Shown: positions 1 through 8,366, numbered from the stretch's first letter. The stretch: 64,000 nt of DNA from an uncultured Bacteroidales bacterium (GCA_902785925.1 CADAAI010000004.1:62001-126000); one strand, 5' to 3'. Numbers and translations: made by a program. Notes: generated by a model from the sequence alone, not told the origin.

Positions 1-1215
1 ATCGGCCTTGCGAATATTAAGGATTCCCTTCTCGGTGTCCTCAAAACCGATAGCCTCGGCACCACCCTGATGTATCTTGGTGTTCTTGCCAGTGGTGCGG
101 TCGTAGCGAACTACACTACCATCCTTCAAACGGAATACCTTATAATTTCCTGCTTGCTTGGTCTCGACAATGTCATCCTTACTGAACATAGGACTATCCT
201 TGTCTTTTTCCTCGCCCACTGCAGTGGGAGCAGGAGTAGAAGCCTCGGTAGGAGCAACTTCTTGCTGTACTGGCTGCTCGGCAACAGGTTGCTGAACTTG
301 TTGTGCTTGCTCCTCAGCCTTATTTTCAGTGTTGTTAGGATCTCCATCGGTGATGCTAAGAATGCGAATAAAGTTGCGCGCCTGCTCATTCATCCATTTC
401 ACAGTCTCACTTGAACCTTGAGCTGGACGGCATACAATAGCCTGCTCGCTGTTAACATTTTGGAAAGTTCCTTCGTAGGTTGCCGAAGTAATATTTCTCG
501 ACTCCACATCATAGAGATTGAGTACCACGCTCGCGCGATTGCTGGTTTCACCCTTAGGAGTGCTGAGAAAAGCATAGAAGAAATATTTTTTACCACCAAT
601 TTCAGGCGCTTGTGGTATCATGTCAACTCCAGCCTTGAGCTTATTTTGATCGAACGACACCTCACGTCCAGCAGTTGAAATTTGCTTGATGTGCTCAGGA
701 TCAATAGTCCACTTTTCTCCATTTTGAATGAGCTCATAGAGTTTATAGAATGAGTCATCACCCTTATCGGACTGAGTTATACCAATAATTTTATCGTTCT
801 TGCCTGGCTCAGTACCCGAGATGCGCATTGCATAAACGATGGTGGCACCGTCGCCCACATAATTATTTTCATTAAGTGCACGTGACAATGCGTCGGCCGA
901 TGCACTGTTACTATTGTCAACAATACTTACTGGCTGTGCTTCCTCCCTGTTCTTATCACCACTAAAATACATCTTATTGATGGCAAAAATAGCCAAGAAA
1001 GCCAACACGCCAATGCCTATCACTACATATCGAGTGATTTTGTTATTCTTATTATTTCGTTCGTCACGACGAGTATTACGGTTGTCATCGCTCCAATCTT
1101 CATAGTCACGACGATAACCTCTTGCTTCTGATTCAATTCGACTTCCACAACGGTTGCAGAATGCCGAATCCTCGGGTAACGTATTACCACAGTTAGGGCA
1201 TTTAATTGTACTCAT
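1..1215 (-). CDS. Zinc-ribbon, single-pass membrane protein (C-terminus cut by window edge)
   Basis: The reading frame starts at an ATG at 1215 and stays open to base 1, giving 405 residues with no stop, so the C-terminus lies outside the window. The N-terminus is a zinc ribbon of the zinc_ribbon_2 type (CPNCG at about residues 6-10 and FCNRCG at about 18-23). A charged stretch and one membrane segment around residues 50-72 follow. The rest should be extracytoplasmic: a region of unknown fold, then a Gln/Pro/Glu/Thr-rich linker near residues 295-340 and a further domain. The role is unknown; zinc ribbon plus one membrane helix plus a large outer part is common in uncharacterised Bacteroidota proteins. 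A perfect promoter lies 31 bp upstream. Confidence 0.85.
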   Translation of the reverse strand, partial: MSTIKCPNCGNTLPEDSAFCNRCGSRIESEARGYRRDYEDWSDDNRNTRRDERNNKNNKITRYVVIGIGVLAFLAIFAINKMYFSGDKNREEAQPVSIVDNSNSASADALSRALNENNYVGDGATIVYAMRISGTEPGKNDKIIGITQSDKGDDSFYKLYELIQNGEKWTIDPEHIKQISTAGREVSFDQNKLKAGVDMIPQAPEIGGKKYFFYAFLSTPKGETSNRASVVLNLYDVESRNITSATYEGTFQNVNSEQAIVCRPAQGSSETVKWMNEQARNFIRILSITDGDPNNTENKAEEQAQQVQQPVAEQPVQQEVAPTEASTPAPTAVGEEKDKDSPMFSKDDIVETKQAGNYKVFRLKDGSVVRYDRTTGKNTKIHQGGAEAIGFEDTEKGILNIRKAD

Positions 1216-1245
1216 AATAAATATATATTCTCGTTTAACTTTGTG

Positions 1246-1276
1246 CAAAGGTAATGCAACTAACCATATTTTCAAA
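1246..1276 (-). promoter_or_regulatory. Bacteroidota-type promoter of the zinc-ribbon gene
   Basis: On the minus strand a TTTG (-33 box) is followed after 19 bp by TACCTTTG, an exact match to the -7 consensus TAnnTTTG. The start codon is 31 bp past the -7 box. Confidence 0.75.
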
Positions 1277-1482
1277 ATTAATATTCACTTTTTTTATTAA
1301 AGGTGTAGTTATCAACATTTGGGTTGTTAATAACCCTGTAAATAGTGGTGAAAAAAAAATTGAAAAAAAGTGGAGAAAAAATTTGTTTTTTGCTAACTCG
1401 CCTGGCTTATAAAATAGTTGTCATTATCCAAATATTTTCATCACATTCTTTCATTTTTATTTTGAACAAGTTTTATAGTGCT

Positions 1483-1518
1483 TTTGTTTATTATTTATCA
1501 ATTTTTTTATTAACTTTG
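1483..1518 (+). promoter_or_regulatory. Possible nadA promoter
   Basis: TAACTTTG at 1511-1518 matches the -7 consensus. The nearest TTTG upstream (1483-1486) is 24 bp away, longer than usual. It would give nadA a leader of about 200 nt, so a nearer promoter is possible. Confidence 0.4.
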
Positions 1519-1724
1519 CAAATTGTAAACATAATGTTAATAACCTATTTAATTCATTATAAATCAATTTTTAAAGTTGTTAATAATACTTTAATAATTA
1601 ACTTCAAAACTATAATAATTCAAAAAGCAATAGTTTAATAAAAAAGTTTTAAACTCAATTAACAGGCTATTATCATCACTATATTTCTTTTTATAAAAAT
1701 ATAAATATAAAACATTAATATATT

Positions 1725-2714
1725 ATGAATGTTGACAAAGGATATGTTGAGGCAACAATTCCCGAGGGAATAGATCTCAAGGAAGAAATACTTAGGCTCA
1801 AGAAAGTGAGGAATGCCGTTATAATGGCTCACTTCTATCAGCGTGACGAAATACAAGACCTTGCCGACTACATTGGCGACAGTTTGGCCCTGGCACAACT
1901 TGCACAAGAGGTTGAGGCACCGGTGATTGTGCTGTGTGGTGTGCATTTTATGGGCGAGACTGCAAAAATTTTGAGTCCTGACAAAATTGTTATTGTACCT
2001 GATCTCAATGCCGGTTGCTCGCTGAGCGACAGCTGTCCTGCCGACGAATTTGAGGCATATATAAAGGAGCATCCAGGTCACACTGTTATTAGCTACGCTA
2101 ATACCAGTGCAGCGGTAAAAGCTCTTACCGATGTAATAGTAACTAGTGGCAACGCCAAGCAGATTGTTGACAGTTTCCCCGAGGATGAAAAACTCATTTT
2201 TGGCCCCGACCGCAATCTGGGTAACTACATTAATAGCATCACAGGCCGTAACATGCTTGTGTGGGATGGCTATTGCGAGGTTCACGAGAAATTCTCAATT
2301 AAGAAGATTATGGAACTTAAGCAGGAACATCCCGATGCTCAAGTGCTTGTACATCCCGAATGTCCAAAGCCAATTCGTCTTATTGCCGATAAGATTGGCT
2401 CCACCAAGGCTTTGCTAGATTATTCAGTTGCTAGTGAATGTAATAAGTTTATTGTTGCAACCGAGAGTGGCATAATCTATGAGATGAAAAAACGTTGCCC
2501 CGACAAGGAGTTTATTCCTGCTCCTCCCGATGATGCAGGCTGCGCATGCAATGAGTGTGCTTACATGAAACTTATAACTCTTGAAAAACTGTATAATTCG
2601 CTCAAATATTTGGCACCAACAATTGAGGTTGACGAGGAAACCCGCGTCAAGGCCGTGCGACCCATCGAGCGCATGCTAGACATTTCTAATCGCTTGGGAT
2701 TAATCAAGAAATAG
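1725..2714 (+). CDS. nadA: Quinolinate synthase NadA
   Basis: Condenses iminoaspartate with dihydroxyacetone phosphate to quinolinate in cytosolic de novo NAD synthesis, using a [4Fe-4S] cluster. The 329 residues match the usual family length. Visible signatures are AHFYQ near residue 35, AGCSLSD near 97 (first cluster cysteine), GYCEVHE (second) and a C-x-C-x-x-C segment followed by AYMK near 275-285 (third). The start ATG directly precedes a normal family N-terminus. nadB and nadC are not nearby, so the pathway is split. The glutathione peroxidase gene follows after 57 bp on the same strand without a clear terminator and may be co-transcribed. Confidence 0.97.
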   Translation: MNVDKGYVEATIPEGIDLKEEILRLKKVRNAVIMAHFYQRDEIQDLADYIGDSLALAQLAQEVEAPVIVLCGVHFMGETAKILSPDKIVIVPDLNAGCSLSDSCPADEFEAYIKEHPGHTVISYANTSAAVKALTDVIVTSGNAKQIVDSFPEDEKLIFGPDRNLGNYINSITGRNMLVWDGYCEVHEKFSIKKIMELKQEHPDAQVLVHPECPKPIRLIADKIGSTKALLDYSVASECNKFIVATESGIIYEMKKRCPDKEFIPAPPDDAGCACNECAYMKLITLEKLYNSLKYLAPTIEVDEETRVKAVRPIERMLDISNRLGLIKK

Positions 2715-2771
2715 GTTAAGTGTTTTGCTGTCATAGTAAAATACTATTAAGCAATATTTAAAACTACTATC

Positions 2772-3410
2772 ATGAAAAAATCAATTTTATTATTAACCAT
2801 AATACTTAATTTTACAACCGTTATGGCACAGACAAGTGTACTGAATTTCACAGTGAAAGACCGCAAGGGCAATGATGTTGCCTTGAGTGAATATAAGGGC
2901 AAAGTGCTGCTCATAGTTAACACTGCCACTAAGTGTGGATTTACTCCTCAATATGAGGAACTTGAAGCGCTTTACAAGGCTTATAAAGATAAGGGTCTTG
3001 AGATTCTCGACTTTCCTTGCAACCAGTTTGGCAACCAGGCTCCTGGCACCGAGGAGGAGATTCATAGCTTCTGCACATTGAATTTTGGTACCGAGTTTCC
3101 ACAATTTAAGAAGATAGAGGTAAATGGCGAGAATGAGGATCCGCTGTTTACCTTCCTCAAGAAGGAAAAAGGCTTTGAGGGCTTCAATCTTGAGCATCCA
3201 ATTGGCAAAATCCTTGATGAGATGATGACAAAGGCCGATCCTGACTATGCCAGCAAGCCCGACATCAAGTGGAACTTCACCAAGTTTCTGGTTGATGGCG
3301 ATGGCAAAGTAATTGCTCGCTATGAGCCCACTCACGACATCAAGCTCATTGAGCAGGATATTGTTAAGCTGCTCGAGGGTAAGAAAGATTGTTGCTGTTG
3401 TGGCAAATAA
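2772..3410 (+). CDS. Secreted glutathione peroxidase family protein
   Basis: A thiol peroxidase of the GPx fold that reduces peroxides, in bacteria usually with thioredoxin-like donors. Residues 1-19 are a signal peptide ending in VMAQ, so it should act in the periplasm. The catalytic cysteine is C55 in TKCGFT; Q85 in FPCNQFGNQ and the W-N pair in KWNFTKF complete the GPx tetrad. It uses Cys rather than selenocysteine. The protein ends in an unusual tail with four consecutive cysteines (DCCCCGK) that is not part of the GPx fold. The gene is followed by a strong hairpin terminator. Confidence 0.93.
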   Translation: MKKSILLLTIILNFTTVMAQTSVLNFTVKDRKGNDVALSEYKGKVLLIVNTATKCGFTPQYEELEALYKAYKDKGLEILDFPCNQFGNQAPGTEEEIHSFCTLNFGTEFPQFKKIEVNGENEDPLFTFLKKEKGFEGFNLEHPIGKILDEMMTKADPDYASKPDIKWNFTKFLVDGDGKVIARYEPTHDIKLIEQDIVKLLEGKKDCCCCGK

Positions 3411-3430
3411 GTATTTGATATAAAATATTA

Positions 3431-3462
3431 AAGGGTGTGTCAATTTATTTTGACACACCCTT
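3431..3462. terminator. Bidirectional terminator between gpx and rubrerythrin
   Basis: A perfect 13-bp stem (3431-3443 with 3450-3462) around a 6-base loop lies between two convergent genes. The stem core GGGTGTGTCAA recurs in the hairpins at 14080 and 31201. Confidence 0.75.
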
Positions 3463-3489
3463 GTTATAAATAAATGTCAGTGCTATTGG

Positions 3490-4041
3490 TTATTTGCCAA
3501 AGTAGCGCTTCAACAGGCCAGTGAAGCCCTGTCCGTGGCGAGCCTCGTCACGAGCCATTTCGTGAACGGTGTCGTGGATGGCGTCGAGGTTCTGCTGCTT
3601 AGCGAGCTTGGCAATGCGGAACTTATCCTCGCATGCACCAGCCTCGGCAGCGGCGCGCTTCTCAAGATTGGTCTTGGTGTCCCAAACGATTTCGCCCAGC
3701 AATTCAGCAAATTTAGCAGCATGCTCGGCTTCTTCAAATGCATAGCGCTTGAAAGCCTCGGCAATTTCGGGATAACCTTCACGATCGGCTTGGCGTGACA
3801 TTGCAAGATACATACCTACCTCGCTGCACTCGCCCTCGAAGTGAGCCTTCAAGCCAGCAAGAATCTCAGGGTCTACACCCTTAGCCACTCCCAGAGTATG
3901 CTCGGCAGCATAGGCCACCTCTTCGTCCTCTTTGAGTTCTTTGAACTTCTCGGCTGGTTGTTTACATTGTGGACACTTCTCGGGAGGTGTGTCACCCTCA
4001 TGAACATAACCGCACACTGTGCATATCCATTTTTTTGCCAT
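3490..4041 (-). CDS. Rubrerythrin with N-terminal rubredoxin-like domain
   Basis: A non-haem di-iron peroxidase protecting anaerobes from hydrogen peroxide in the cytosol. Here the rubredoxin-like domain is N-terminal (C7, C10, C23, C26), the 'reverse' order, followed by a ferritin-like four-helix domain with ligand motifs EGECSE, EEAEH and DEARH. The start chosen is the ATG at 4041 (MAKKW); the in-frame TTG at 4047 adds only two residues. A separate 37-residue rubredoxin-like gene with nearly the same first half lies 94 bp upstream on the same strand and may be its electron donor and operon partner. Confidence 0.95.
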   Translation of the reverse strand: MAKKWICTVCGYVHEGDTPPEKCPQCKQPAEKFKELKEDEEVAYAAEHTLGVAKGVDPEILAGLKAHFEGECSEVGMYLAMSRQADREGYPEIAEAFKRYAFEEAEHAAKFAELLGEIVWDTKTNLEKRAAAEAGACEDKFRIAKLAKQQNLDAIHDTVHEMARDEARHGQGFTGLLKRYFGK

Positions 4042-4134
4042 AATCAATTGATTGTTTTGTTGTTGTGAAAATTAAGTTAGTAAATTAGTTTTATTGATAA
4101 TTGTGCATCTAAAAACGAGGCATTAATTAAATGT

Positions 4135-4248
4135 TTATTCAACTACTTCCTCAAAATCCTCAGGGCCAACGCCGCACAATGGGCATTCCTCGGGAGGAGC
4201 CTCGCCCTCATGAACGTAACCGCAGATGGTGCATTTCCATTTTTTCAT
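4135..4248 (-). CDS. Stand-alone rubredoxin-like mini-protein (37 aa)
   Basis: A tiny open frame, ATG at 4248 and TAA at 4135-4137, encodes 37 residues. Four cysteines (C6, C9, C22, C25) in the pattern [10 protein letters not shown]...PPEECPLC form a one-iron or zinc site of the rubredoxin-like type. The sequence closely parallels residues 5-26 of the rubrerythrin encoded just downstream, so it probably arose by duplication of that domain. It is cytosolic, with an acidic tail (EDFEEVVE). A perfect promoter lies 55 bp upstream and probably also serves rubrerythrin. The role as an electron carrier is inferred. Confidence 0.88.
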   Translation of the reverse strand: MKKWKCTICGYVHEGEAPPEECPLCGVGPEDFEEVVE

Positions 4249-4303
4249 AATAGTTTTGTTTTAAAGTGAATAATTATAGTTAATTAACTGATTATCAAGT
4301 TTA

Positions 4304-4334
4304 CAAATATATGGTAAATATTTGATATCACAAA
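4304..4334 (-). promoter_or_regulatory. Promoter of the rubredoxin-like / rubrerythrin pair
   Basis: Minus-strand TTTG, 19 bp, TATATTTG: exact matches to both Bacteroidota promoter boxes, ending about 55 bp before the rubredoxin-like start. Confidence 0.75.
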
Positions 4335-4481
4335 ATTTTTTACGAAAAATTTTAAACTTTATTACAATTATAGTGGTCAAATGATAAAAAAAGGTGGTAA
4401 TAGCGAAATTAAACAAAAAGATTTTGCTAACTTTGCAACCATAATAAATAGTTTAAGATTAATAATAAAAAAACTACAGAT

Positions 4482-4865
4482 ATGAAAAAATTAAGTATTA
4501 CCCTATTATTGACGGTTATTTTATTGGGCTTTAGCTCCTGCGACCGTCACTTCTGGTCACCCATATCGGGGTCACGTTGGTATGCGATTGAGGGTGTTGA
4601 GGGCTACACTCACTATCCCATCTACACTACCGACTACGATTATATGGAGATTCAGTTCTATACCAACGGCACTGGTTCTATGTCGTTCTATGATGACTAC
4701 GGATATTGGGGCACCTATGGATTTGAGTGGGACGACAATGGAAGTAGCATTAGAATCTACTACTATGATGGTGGACATGACACTTTCTATTATGATTTAG
4801 ATCATGGATATTTATATCTGTCGCGAAATCCTTACATGCAAAATTACACGGTATTCCAGCATTAA
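4482..4865 (+). CDS. Small Tyr/Asp/Gly-rich lipoprotein, unknown function
   Basis: 127 residues. The N-terminus is a lipoprotein signal (hydrophobic core then GFSSC, lipidated Cys about residue 20). The mature part is dominated by Tyr, Asp and Gly in alternating beta-type patterns, reminiscent of small lipocalin-like folds of Bacteroidales lipoproteins, but I cannot assign a family. A -7 box TAACTTTG at 4428-4435 precedes it and a terminator follows directly, so it is probably monocistronic. Confidence 0.75.
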   Translation: MKKLSITLLLTVILLGFSSCDRHFWSPISGSRWYAIEGVEGYTHYPIYTTDYDYMEIQFYTNGTGSMSFYDDYGYWGTYGFEWDDNGSSIRIYYYDGGHDTFYYDLDHGYLYLSRNPYMQNYTVFQH

Positions 4866-4891
4866 AGCTGCACCGTAGATAATATAAAAGT

Positions 4892-4920
4892 CTGGTTCAA
4901 TCGAGCCAGGCTTTTTGTTT
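4892..4920 (+). terminator. Rho-independent terminator of the small lipoprotein gene
   Basis: Stem CTGGTTC / GAGCCAG (one G.U pair) followed by GCTTTTTGTTT. Confidence 0.7.
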
Positions 4921-4940
4921 ATAGCTATTTTTATTATTTA

Positions 4941-5531
4941 TTACTTATTATCTTTTTCATCTTCAATATCCTCAATTTGCTCGATGATATCGCGGAAGTG
5001 GTGCTGAGTCTTGAAGTGGACTTTTAATCCTAACAAGGCACCTGCAGTAACGCATATTAAAAACCATGGGATGAAATATTTAAGGAAGTCACCTTCCATC
5101 TTTTGAGTCATTTCCCAGCCAGCCCAAGCAGCCCATCCTATTGCTACTGGAATTCCGAAATATGGCCACATTGCATCGCGCTTCTGTGCTTCAAGGGTTT
5201 TACGCTTAGTGTCGAGCAAGTTGTTGCTCACGAAATCATTTTTGCGCATCTCGTGTCCGTTGTAGATGCAGAATCCAATTACAGCCAGCATAAGAACACT
5301 CATCGCAATCCACAATGGTATAGACAGTCCGTTGAGCATAACAAAGGCCCAGTAGCCATAAGGAATCATTGCAAATGCGATAATAGAAATTACGAGATAT
5401 CGCTTATTGATTGTGCTCACGCTGTTTTTTACGGCGCGACGAATAAGTCGGTCATTTACTATCGTTTGATTGTCGAGTTTATTTTTCAATATTGCCATTT
5501 GCTGGCGCATTTCGTCAAGTTCGAAGTCCAT
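4941..5531 (-). CDS. Four-helix membrane protein, putative partner of ECF sigma
   Basis: 196 residues. Residues 1-45 are a cytosolic, helical, charged segment; four membrane helices follow in two pairs (about 45-65 and 72-90, then 125-140 and 150-168), and the C-terminus is very acidic. The gene begins 13 bp after the ECF sigma factor stop on the same strand, the usual place of an anti-sigma factor. No classical anti-sigma domain is recognisable, so a regulatory role is inferred from position and the cytosolic N-terminus only. Confidence 0.7.
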   Translation of the reverse strand: MDFELDEMRQQMAILKNKLDNQTIVNDRLIRRAVKNSVSTINKRYLVISIIAFAMIPYGYWAFVMLNGLSIPLWIAMSVLMLAVIGFCIYNGHEMRKNDFVSNNLLDTKRKTLEAQKRDAMWPYFGIPVAIGWAAWAGWEMTQKMEGDFLKYFIPWFLICVTAGALLGLKVHFKTQHHFRDIIEQIEDIEDEKDNK

Positions 5532-5544
5532 AATTTTGAGAGTT

Positions 5545-6021
5545 TTAGTCGTTCATGTTTTTAAGTTGTTCTTTGATGCGGTAGAGGCGGCTGCTCACGT
5601 TGGTGGTCGATATTCCCACCACTTGTCCAATCTCCTCGTAGGGCATGTTTTCGAGCCACAGTAGCACGATTGCGCGGTCAAAAGGTTTGAGCCTGCTGAT
5701 GCGCTTGTGCAGCATGTCGATTTGTCGAGTGTCTTCATCACGGTCCTCAAAGAGGTTAATGTTCATTGACAGTGGTTCGGTTGTGTTGCGTCGCTTCTTG
5801 CGGTCGATTGAGATGCAGGTGTTGAGCGTGACGCGGTAGATCCACGTTTTCACGTCGCTGCGGTTCTCAAAGCCCTCAAAGCCTCGCCACATGTTGATGA
5901 CCGCCTCCTGAAAGAGGTCGTTCACCTCATCGGCATCTTTCGAGAACATGTAGCACACAGTGTATATGGTGCTCTTGTTCTGCTTGATGGTTTGAGCAAA
6001 TTTGCTTTCTAGTTCGTTCAT
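5545..6021 (-). CDS. ECF-family RNA polymerase sigma factor
   Basis: Directs RNA polymerase to a specific set of promoters. At 158 residues it has only the two ECF domains: region 2 (about residues 10-80, with LFQEAVINMWRGFEGF and KTWIYRVTLN) and region 4 (about 105-155, with the helix-turn-helix NMPYEEIGQVVGISTTNV). It is followed closely by a membrane protein that may hold it inactive. A -7-like box TATTTTTG lies at 6083-6090 on the minus strand, with no clear -33 box, so autoregulated transcription is possible but not shown. Confidence 0.93.
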   Translation of the reverse strand: MNELESKFAQTIKQNKSTIYTVCYMFSKDADEVNDLFQEAVINMWRGFEGFENRSDVKTWIYRVTLNTCISIDRKKRRNTTEPLSMNINLFEDRDEDTRQIDMLHKRISRLKPFDRAIVLLWLENMPYEEIGQVVGISTTNVSSRLYRIKEQLKNMND

Positions 6022-6177
6022 TTTTTTTGTTTTTTAAAAGCTTTTTTTGTCCGTTAGACGCACTACTCTCAAAAAAGTCACACAAAAATAGGAAAAAAAA
6101 TGTTTTAGTCTTAGTTTGTTGAAAAAAGTATGAAAAATATACTTAGATAAACATAATGATTTTAAAAGTTGTGGAAT

Positions 6178-6200
6178 AAAAAAAAGCCCACTAGTGGGCT
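6178..6200 (-). terminator. Terminator of the 357-aa secreted protein gene
   Basis: Perfect palindrome AGCCCACTAGTGGGCT (6185-6200), followed on the minus strand by a run of eight T. Confidence 0.8.
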
Positions 6201-6223
6201 AAATATATATTATTTAATGAAAA

Positions 6224-7297
6224 CTAAATATTGTGCGAGGATTTATCTTCATCAATGGGTTTTACAAAGTCCCAATTGCGCATAATCCACTCTATATGCG
6301 TGGTTTCAATGCGCTCTCCCAAGCCATAACCAGCAACCTTCTGATTAAAGCACTCTTTTGGCCACCCATTAAAGAAATAGCCATAATATTCATTGTTGAT
6401 TATATTGATATTCTTGGCTCCATTTGGCATGGCAGCAGTGATAGAATCTATCATATCTTTACGGTGATTGGCAAGCGAGTCGCTGAGGGCGTCAGTCATC
6501 ATTAAGCCCATATTGCCAAGACCCAAATCAAGCATATCTTCAATAGGCACTGTTGTGACAGATTTGCTTATGATGGAATAATCATCGTCAAAGTCATTAT
6601 TTTCATCCTCAACAGGAGTATATCCAATGCTTGCCGTGACGTGCATAGGATAACCGTTGGATTGAGTGTCAAATTCGGAGTCACCAATATCAAATAAATT
6701 GCCATGCAGGCCAAATAGTTCATCAAGTTCGTTATAAGCCTCATGCACACCTTGTTCGGTTGAAAACATCATCAGCAACGTGTTTTCTACTTGTTTGCGA
6801 GGCATGATATCATTCAAGAAAGGGATGGTGCTATAAAGTGTGTCGCACATTCCTTTGATTCCCACCTTCATCTTGTCGCGTATTTCTCTCCAGTTTTCAA
6901 TATTTTGCACTCTGCCCATTTCATCGGTGGTAAACTCGCACACAATGTCTTTTGACAGTTCGCTAAGTTTAGCTTGCATGATGCGATGTATTGAGTCTGA
7001 TTCCTCGCTGTAATCAAAAGCAACAGGTATAAACTTCATGCGATAGCCCTTGCTAGTTGAGTCGGTAACAACTATTAGGAAATCTTCGGTATACATGTCG
7101 TTAATGGTTGTATCACCTTTTTCAACCTTAATTTTTGAATAGGTTTTGCGGAATGTCATGCTGTCGTTTTTGCAAAAATAGCCTATTACAGCAATTGATG
7201 TGTCGGGCACCTCGGTATCCAGCATTAAGTTTTGGGCTTCACACGCGAATATAGAACACACTAATGCAATAATTATTGTAAATAAATTCTTTTTCAT
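6224..7297 (-). CDS. Secreted protein of unknown function (357 aa)
   Basis: A signal peptide of about 21 residues ends near FACEAQ. The mature protein is acidic and mostly soluble, with a beta-rich first half and several Asp/Glu clusters near residues 225-240 (DENNDFDDDYS). A cysteine at position 19 is followed by Glu-Ala-Gln, so it might be a lipoprotein, but signal peptidase I cleavage after Ala looks at least as likely. I do not recognise a family with confidence. It appears to be a single-gene unit: a -7-like box TACTTTTG at 7366-7373 upstream and a strong terminator downstream. Confidence 0.75.
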   Translation of the reverse strand: MKKNLFTIIIALVCSIFACEAQNLMLDTEVPDTSIAVIGYFCKNDSMTFRKTYSKIKVEKGDTTINDMYTEDFLIVVTDSTSKGYRMKFIPVAFDYSEESDSIHRIMQAKLSELSKDIVCEFTTDEMGRVQNIENWREIRDKMKVGIKGMCDTLYSTIPFLNDIMPRKQVENTLLMMFSTEQGVHEAYNELDELFGLHGNLFDIGDSEFDTQSNGYPMHVTASIGYTPVEDENNDFDDDYSIISKSVTTVPIEDMLDLGLGNMGLMMTDALSDSLANHRKDMIDSITAAMPNGAKNINIINNEYYGYFFNGWPKECFNQKVAGYGLGERIETTHIEWIMRNWDFVKPIDEDKSSHNI

Positions 7298-7629
7298 AGG
7301 GTCAATTATTATCTAGGGAATACAACTATGGTGAAATATTTAATGTATAGAAGTTTTGTCTTGCACAAAAGTAATAAAAAAAATTAATTTTGGTAGTAAT
7401 AAAAGTGATTTTCTGTAGAAAGTGTGGTAAAAATGCGCTGTTTTAGCTTAAATAAAAAAGTATAATTACTCTTGTTGAAGATGTTTTTCTTTTTAAGGAA
7501 GAGTTTTAAATGCATATCAATAGTAGAAAGTATACTTTTATTTTGTTATTATAGTGAAAATATATACTTTTGTCAACTACTAATGGATGACTAGTTCAAA
7601 AGTATTGTTTAACTTTAAAAATAGAAATT
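7298..7629. other. 332-bp divergent intergenic region with two promoters
   Basis: AT-rich gap between divergent secreted-protein genes. It holds a minus-strand -7 box (7366-7373) and a full plus-strand promoter (7542-7572). The hexamer TATACT or its complement recurs near 7458, 7530 and 7563. No gene or RNA structure is otherwise apparent. Confidence 0.5.
7542..7572 (+). promoter_or_regulatory. Promoter of the 198-aa secreted protein gene
   Basis: TTTG (7542-7545), 19 bp, TACTTTTG (7565-7572): exact consensus. Confidence 0.75.
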
Positions 7630-8226
7630 ATGAAAAGAAAAACATTGGCAATCATGTTTGCCTTGTGTGCTCTGGTCATGGTGGCGCAGGATGGCATTAA
7701 AGTGAACTATAAAGGCGCGAAACCCACTATCAGCGACTTTGCGTGGGCCTATCTCTCTGCTATGGACGATGAGGACGAATGCGGAATGGAAGCAATAAAT
7801 GCCTTTAGGGAAGCTTTCATTAAGCATCGCAAGGGTCAGCCACAGAATAAAGGCGAGAAATTTATCGTTGATGAGAAGAACGGTTTCATAGTTTATGAAA
7901 CAAAATATGAAGGCATTGTTGACCGTAAGGAGATGTGCTACTGGAACGAGGCCGATGGAAAGCACAAACTGTTTGTATTTAACAATATGAATACGCTTGA
8001 AAATGGTAAGCCCATCTTCACCGAGTTAAGCGATATTACGTTCTATCGCTACAATAATGCAACTAAGAAGATGGTCCTTTGTGATGCTCCAGGTTTCAAA
8101 GTAGATTATGGTAGCGCTTATGCACTGCCACGCATCGGCAAGGACATTATTGTTACTAAGTGGACTGACAACGGAAAGAAAACACAGAAGACGCTTAAGT
8201 GGAACGGCCGAAAATTCACTAAGTAA
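7630..8226 (+). CDS. Secreted protein of unknown function (198 aa)
   Basis: The N-terminus MKRKTLAIMFALCALVMVAQ is a signal peptide. The mature part (about 178 residues) is lysine-rich and predicted beta-sheet with a DDEDECG motif near residue 45 and a short cationic C-terminus. The family is not recognised. It has its own perfect promoter and a hairpin terminator, so it is a single-gene unit. The sequence suggests a small periplasmic or secreted protein; no catalytic motif is visible. Confidence 0.75.
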   Translation: MKRKTLAIMFALCALVMVAQDGIKVNYKGAKPTISDFAWAYLSAMDDEDECGMEAINAFREAFIKHRKGQPQNKGEKFIVDEKNGFIVYETKYEGIVDRKEMCYWNEADGKHKLFVFNNMNTLENGKPIFTELSDITFYRYNNATKKMVLCDAPGFKVDYGSAYALPRIGKDIIVTKWTDNGKKTQKTLKWNGRKFTK

Positions 8227-8247
8227 TAAAAATTTTCATTAAGATAC

Positions 8248-8277
8248 AGCTCACCGAATTGATTCGGTGGGCTTTTT
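8248..8277 (+). terminator. Terminator after the 198-aa secreted protein gene
   Basis: Stem AGCTCACCGAAT / ATTCGGTGGGCT (one G.U pair), then TTTTTATT. Confidence 0.75.
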
Positions 8278-8286
8278 ATTAATTAA

Positions 8287-8318
8287 TTTGTTAGTTGACG
8301 AAATAATCGCTATTTTTG
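8287..8318 (+). promoter_or_regulatory. Promoter of the small secreted protein gene
   Basis: TTTG (8287-8290), 20 bp, TATTTTTG (8311-8318): exact consensus. It overlaps a possible earlier ATG at 8316 and therefore supports translation from 8367. Confidence 0.75.
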
Positions 8319-8366
8319 TCCTTGAAAACTATATTTATATATTCACTTTTTAATACCAAATTAATT

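Larger units (their letters stand above)
1216..1724. other. 509-bp AT-rich divergent intergenic region, possibly origin-like
   Basis: No gene is supported here; one open frame at 1345-1638 is low complexity and lacks family features. The region lies between two divergent genes and is extremely A+T rich. It contains the 9-mer TGTTAATAA three times (1325-1333, 1535-1543, 1578-1586) and TTATCAACA once (1309-1317), all one or two changes from the DnaA-box consensus TTATNCACA. The segment 1308-1334 can also form an imperfect hairpin. These features suggest, but do not prove, a replication origin or a DnaA-bound regulatory region. Confidence 0.4.

Noticed and set aside
1345..1638. Open frame of 97 codons in the AT-rich gap
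   Set aside because: Low-complexity Ile/Phe/Leu-rich translation of AT-rich DNA; contains DnaA-box-like repeats and no promoter-start arrangement.
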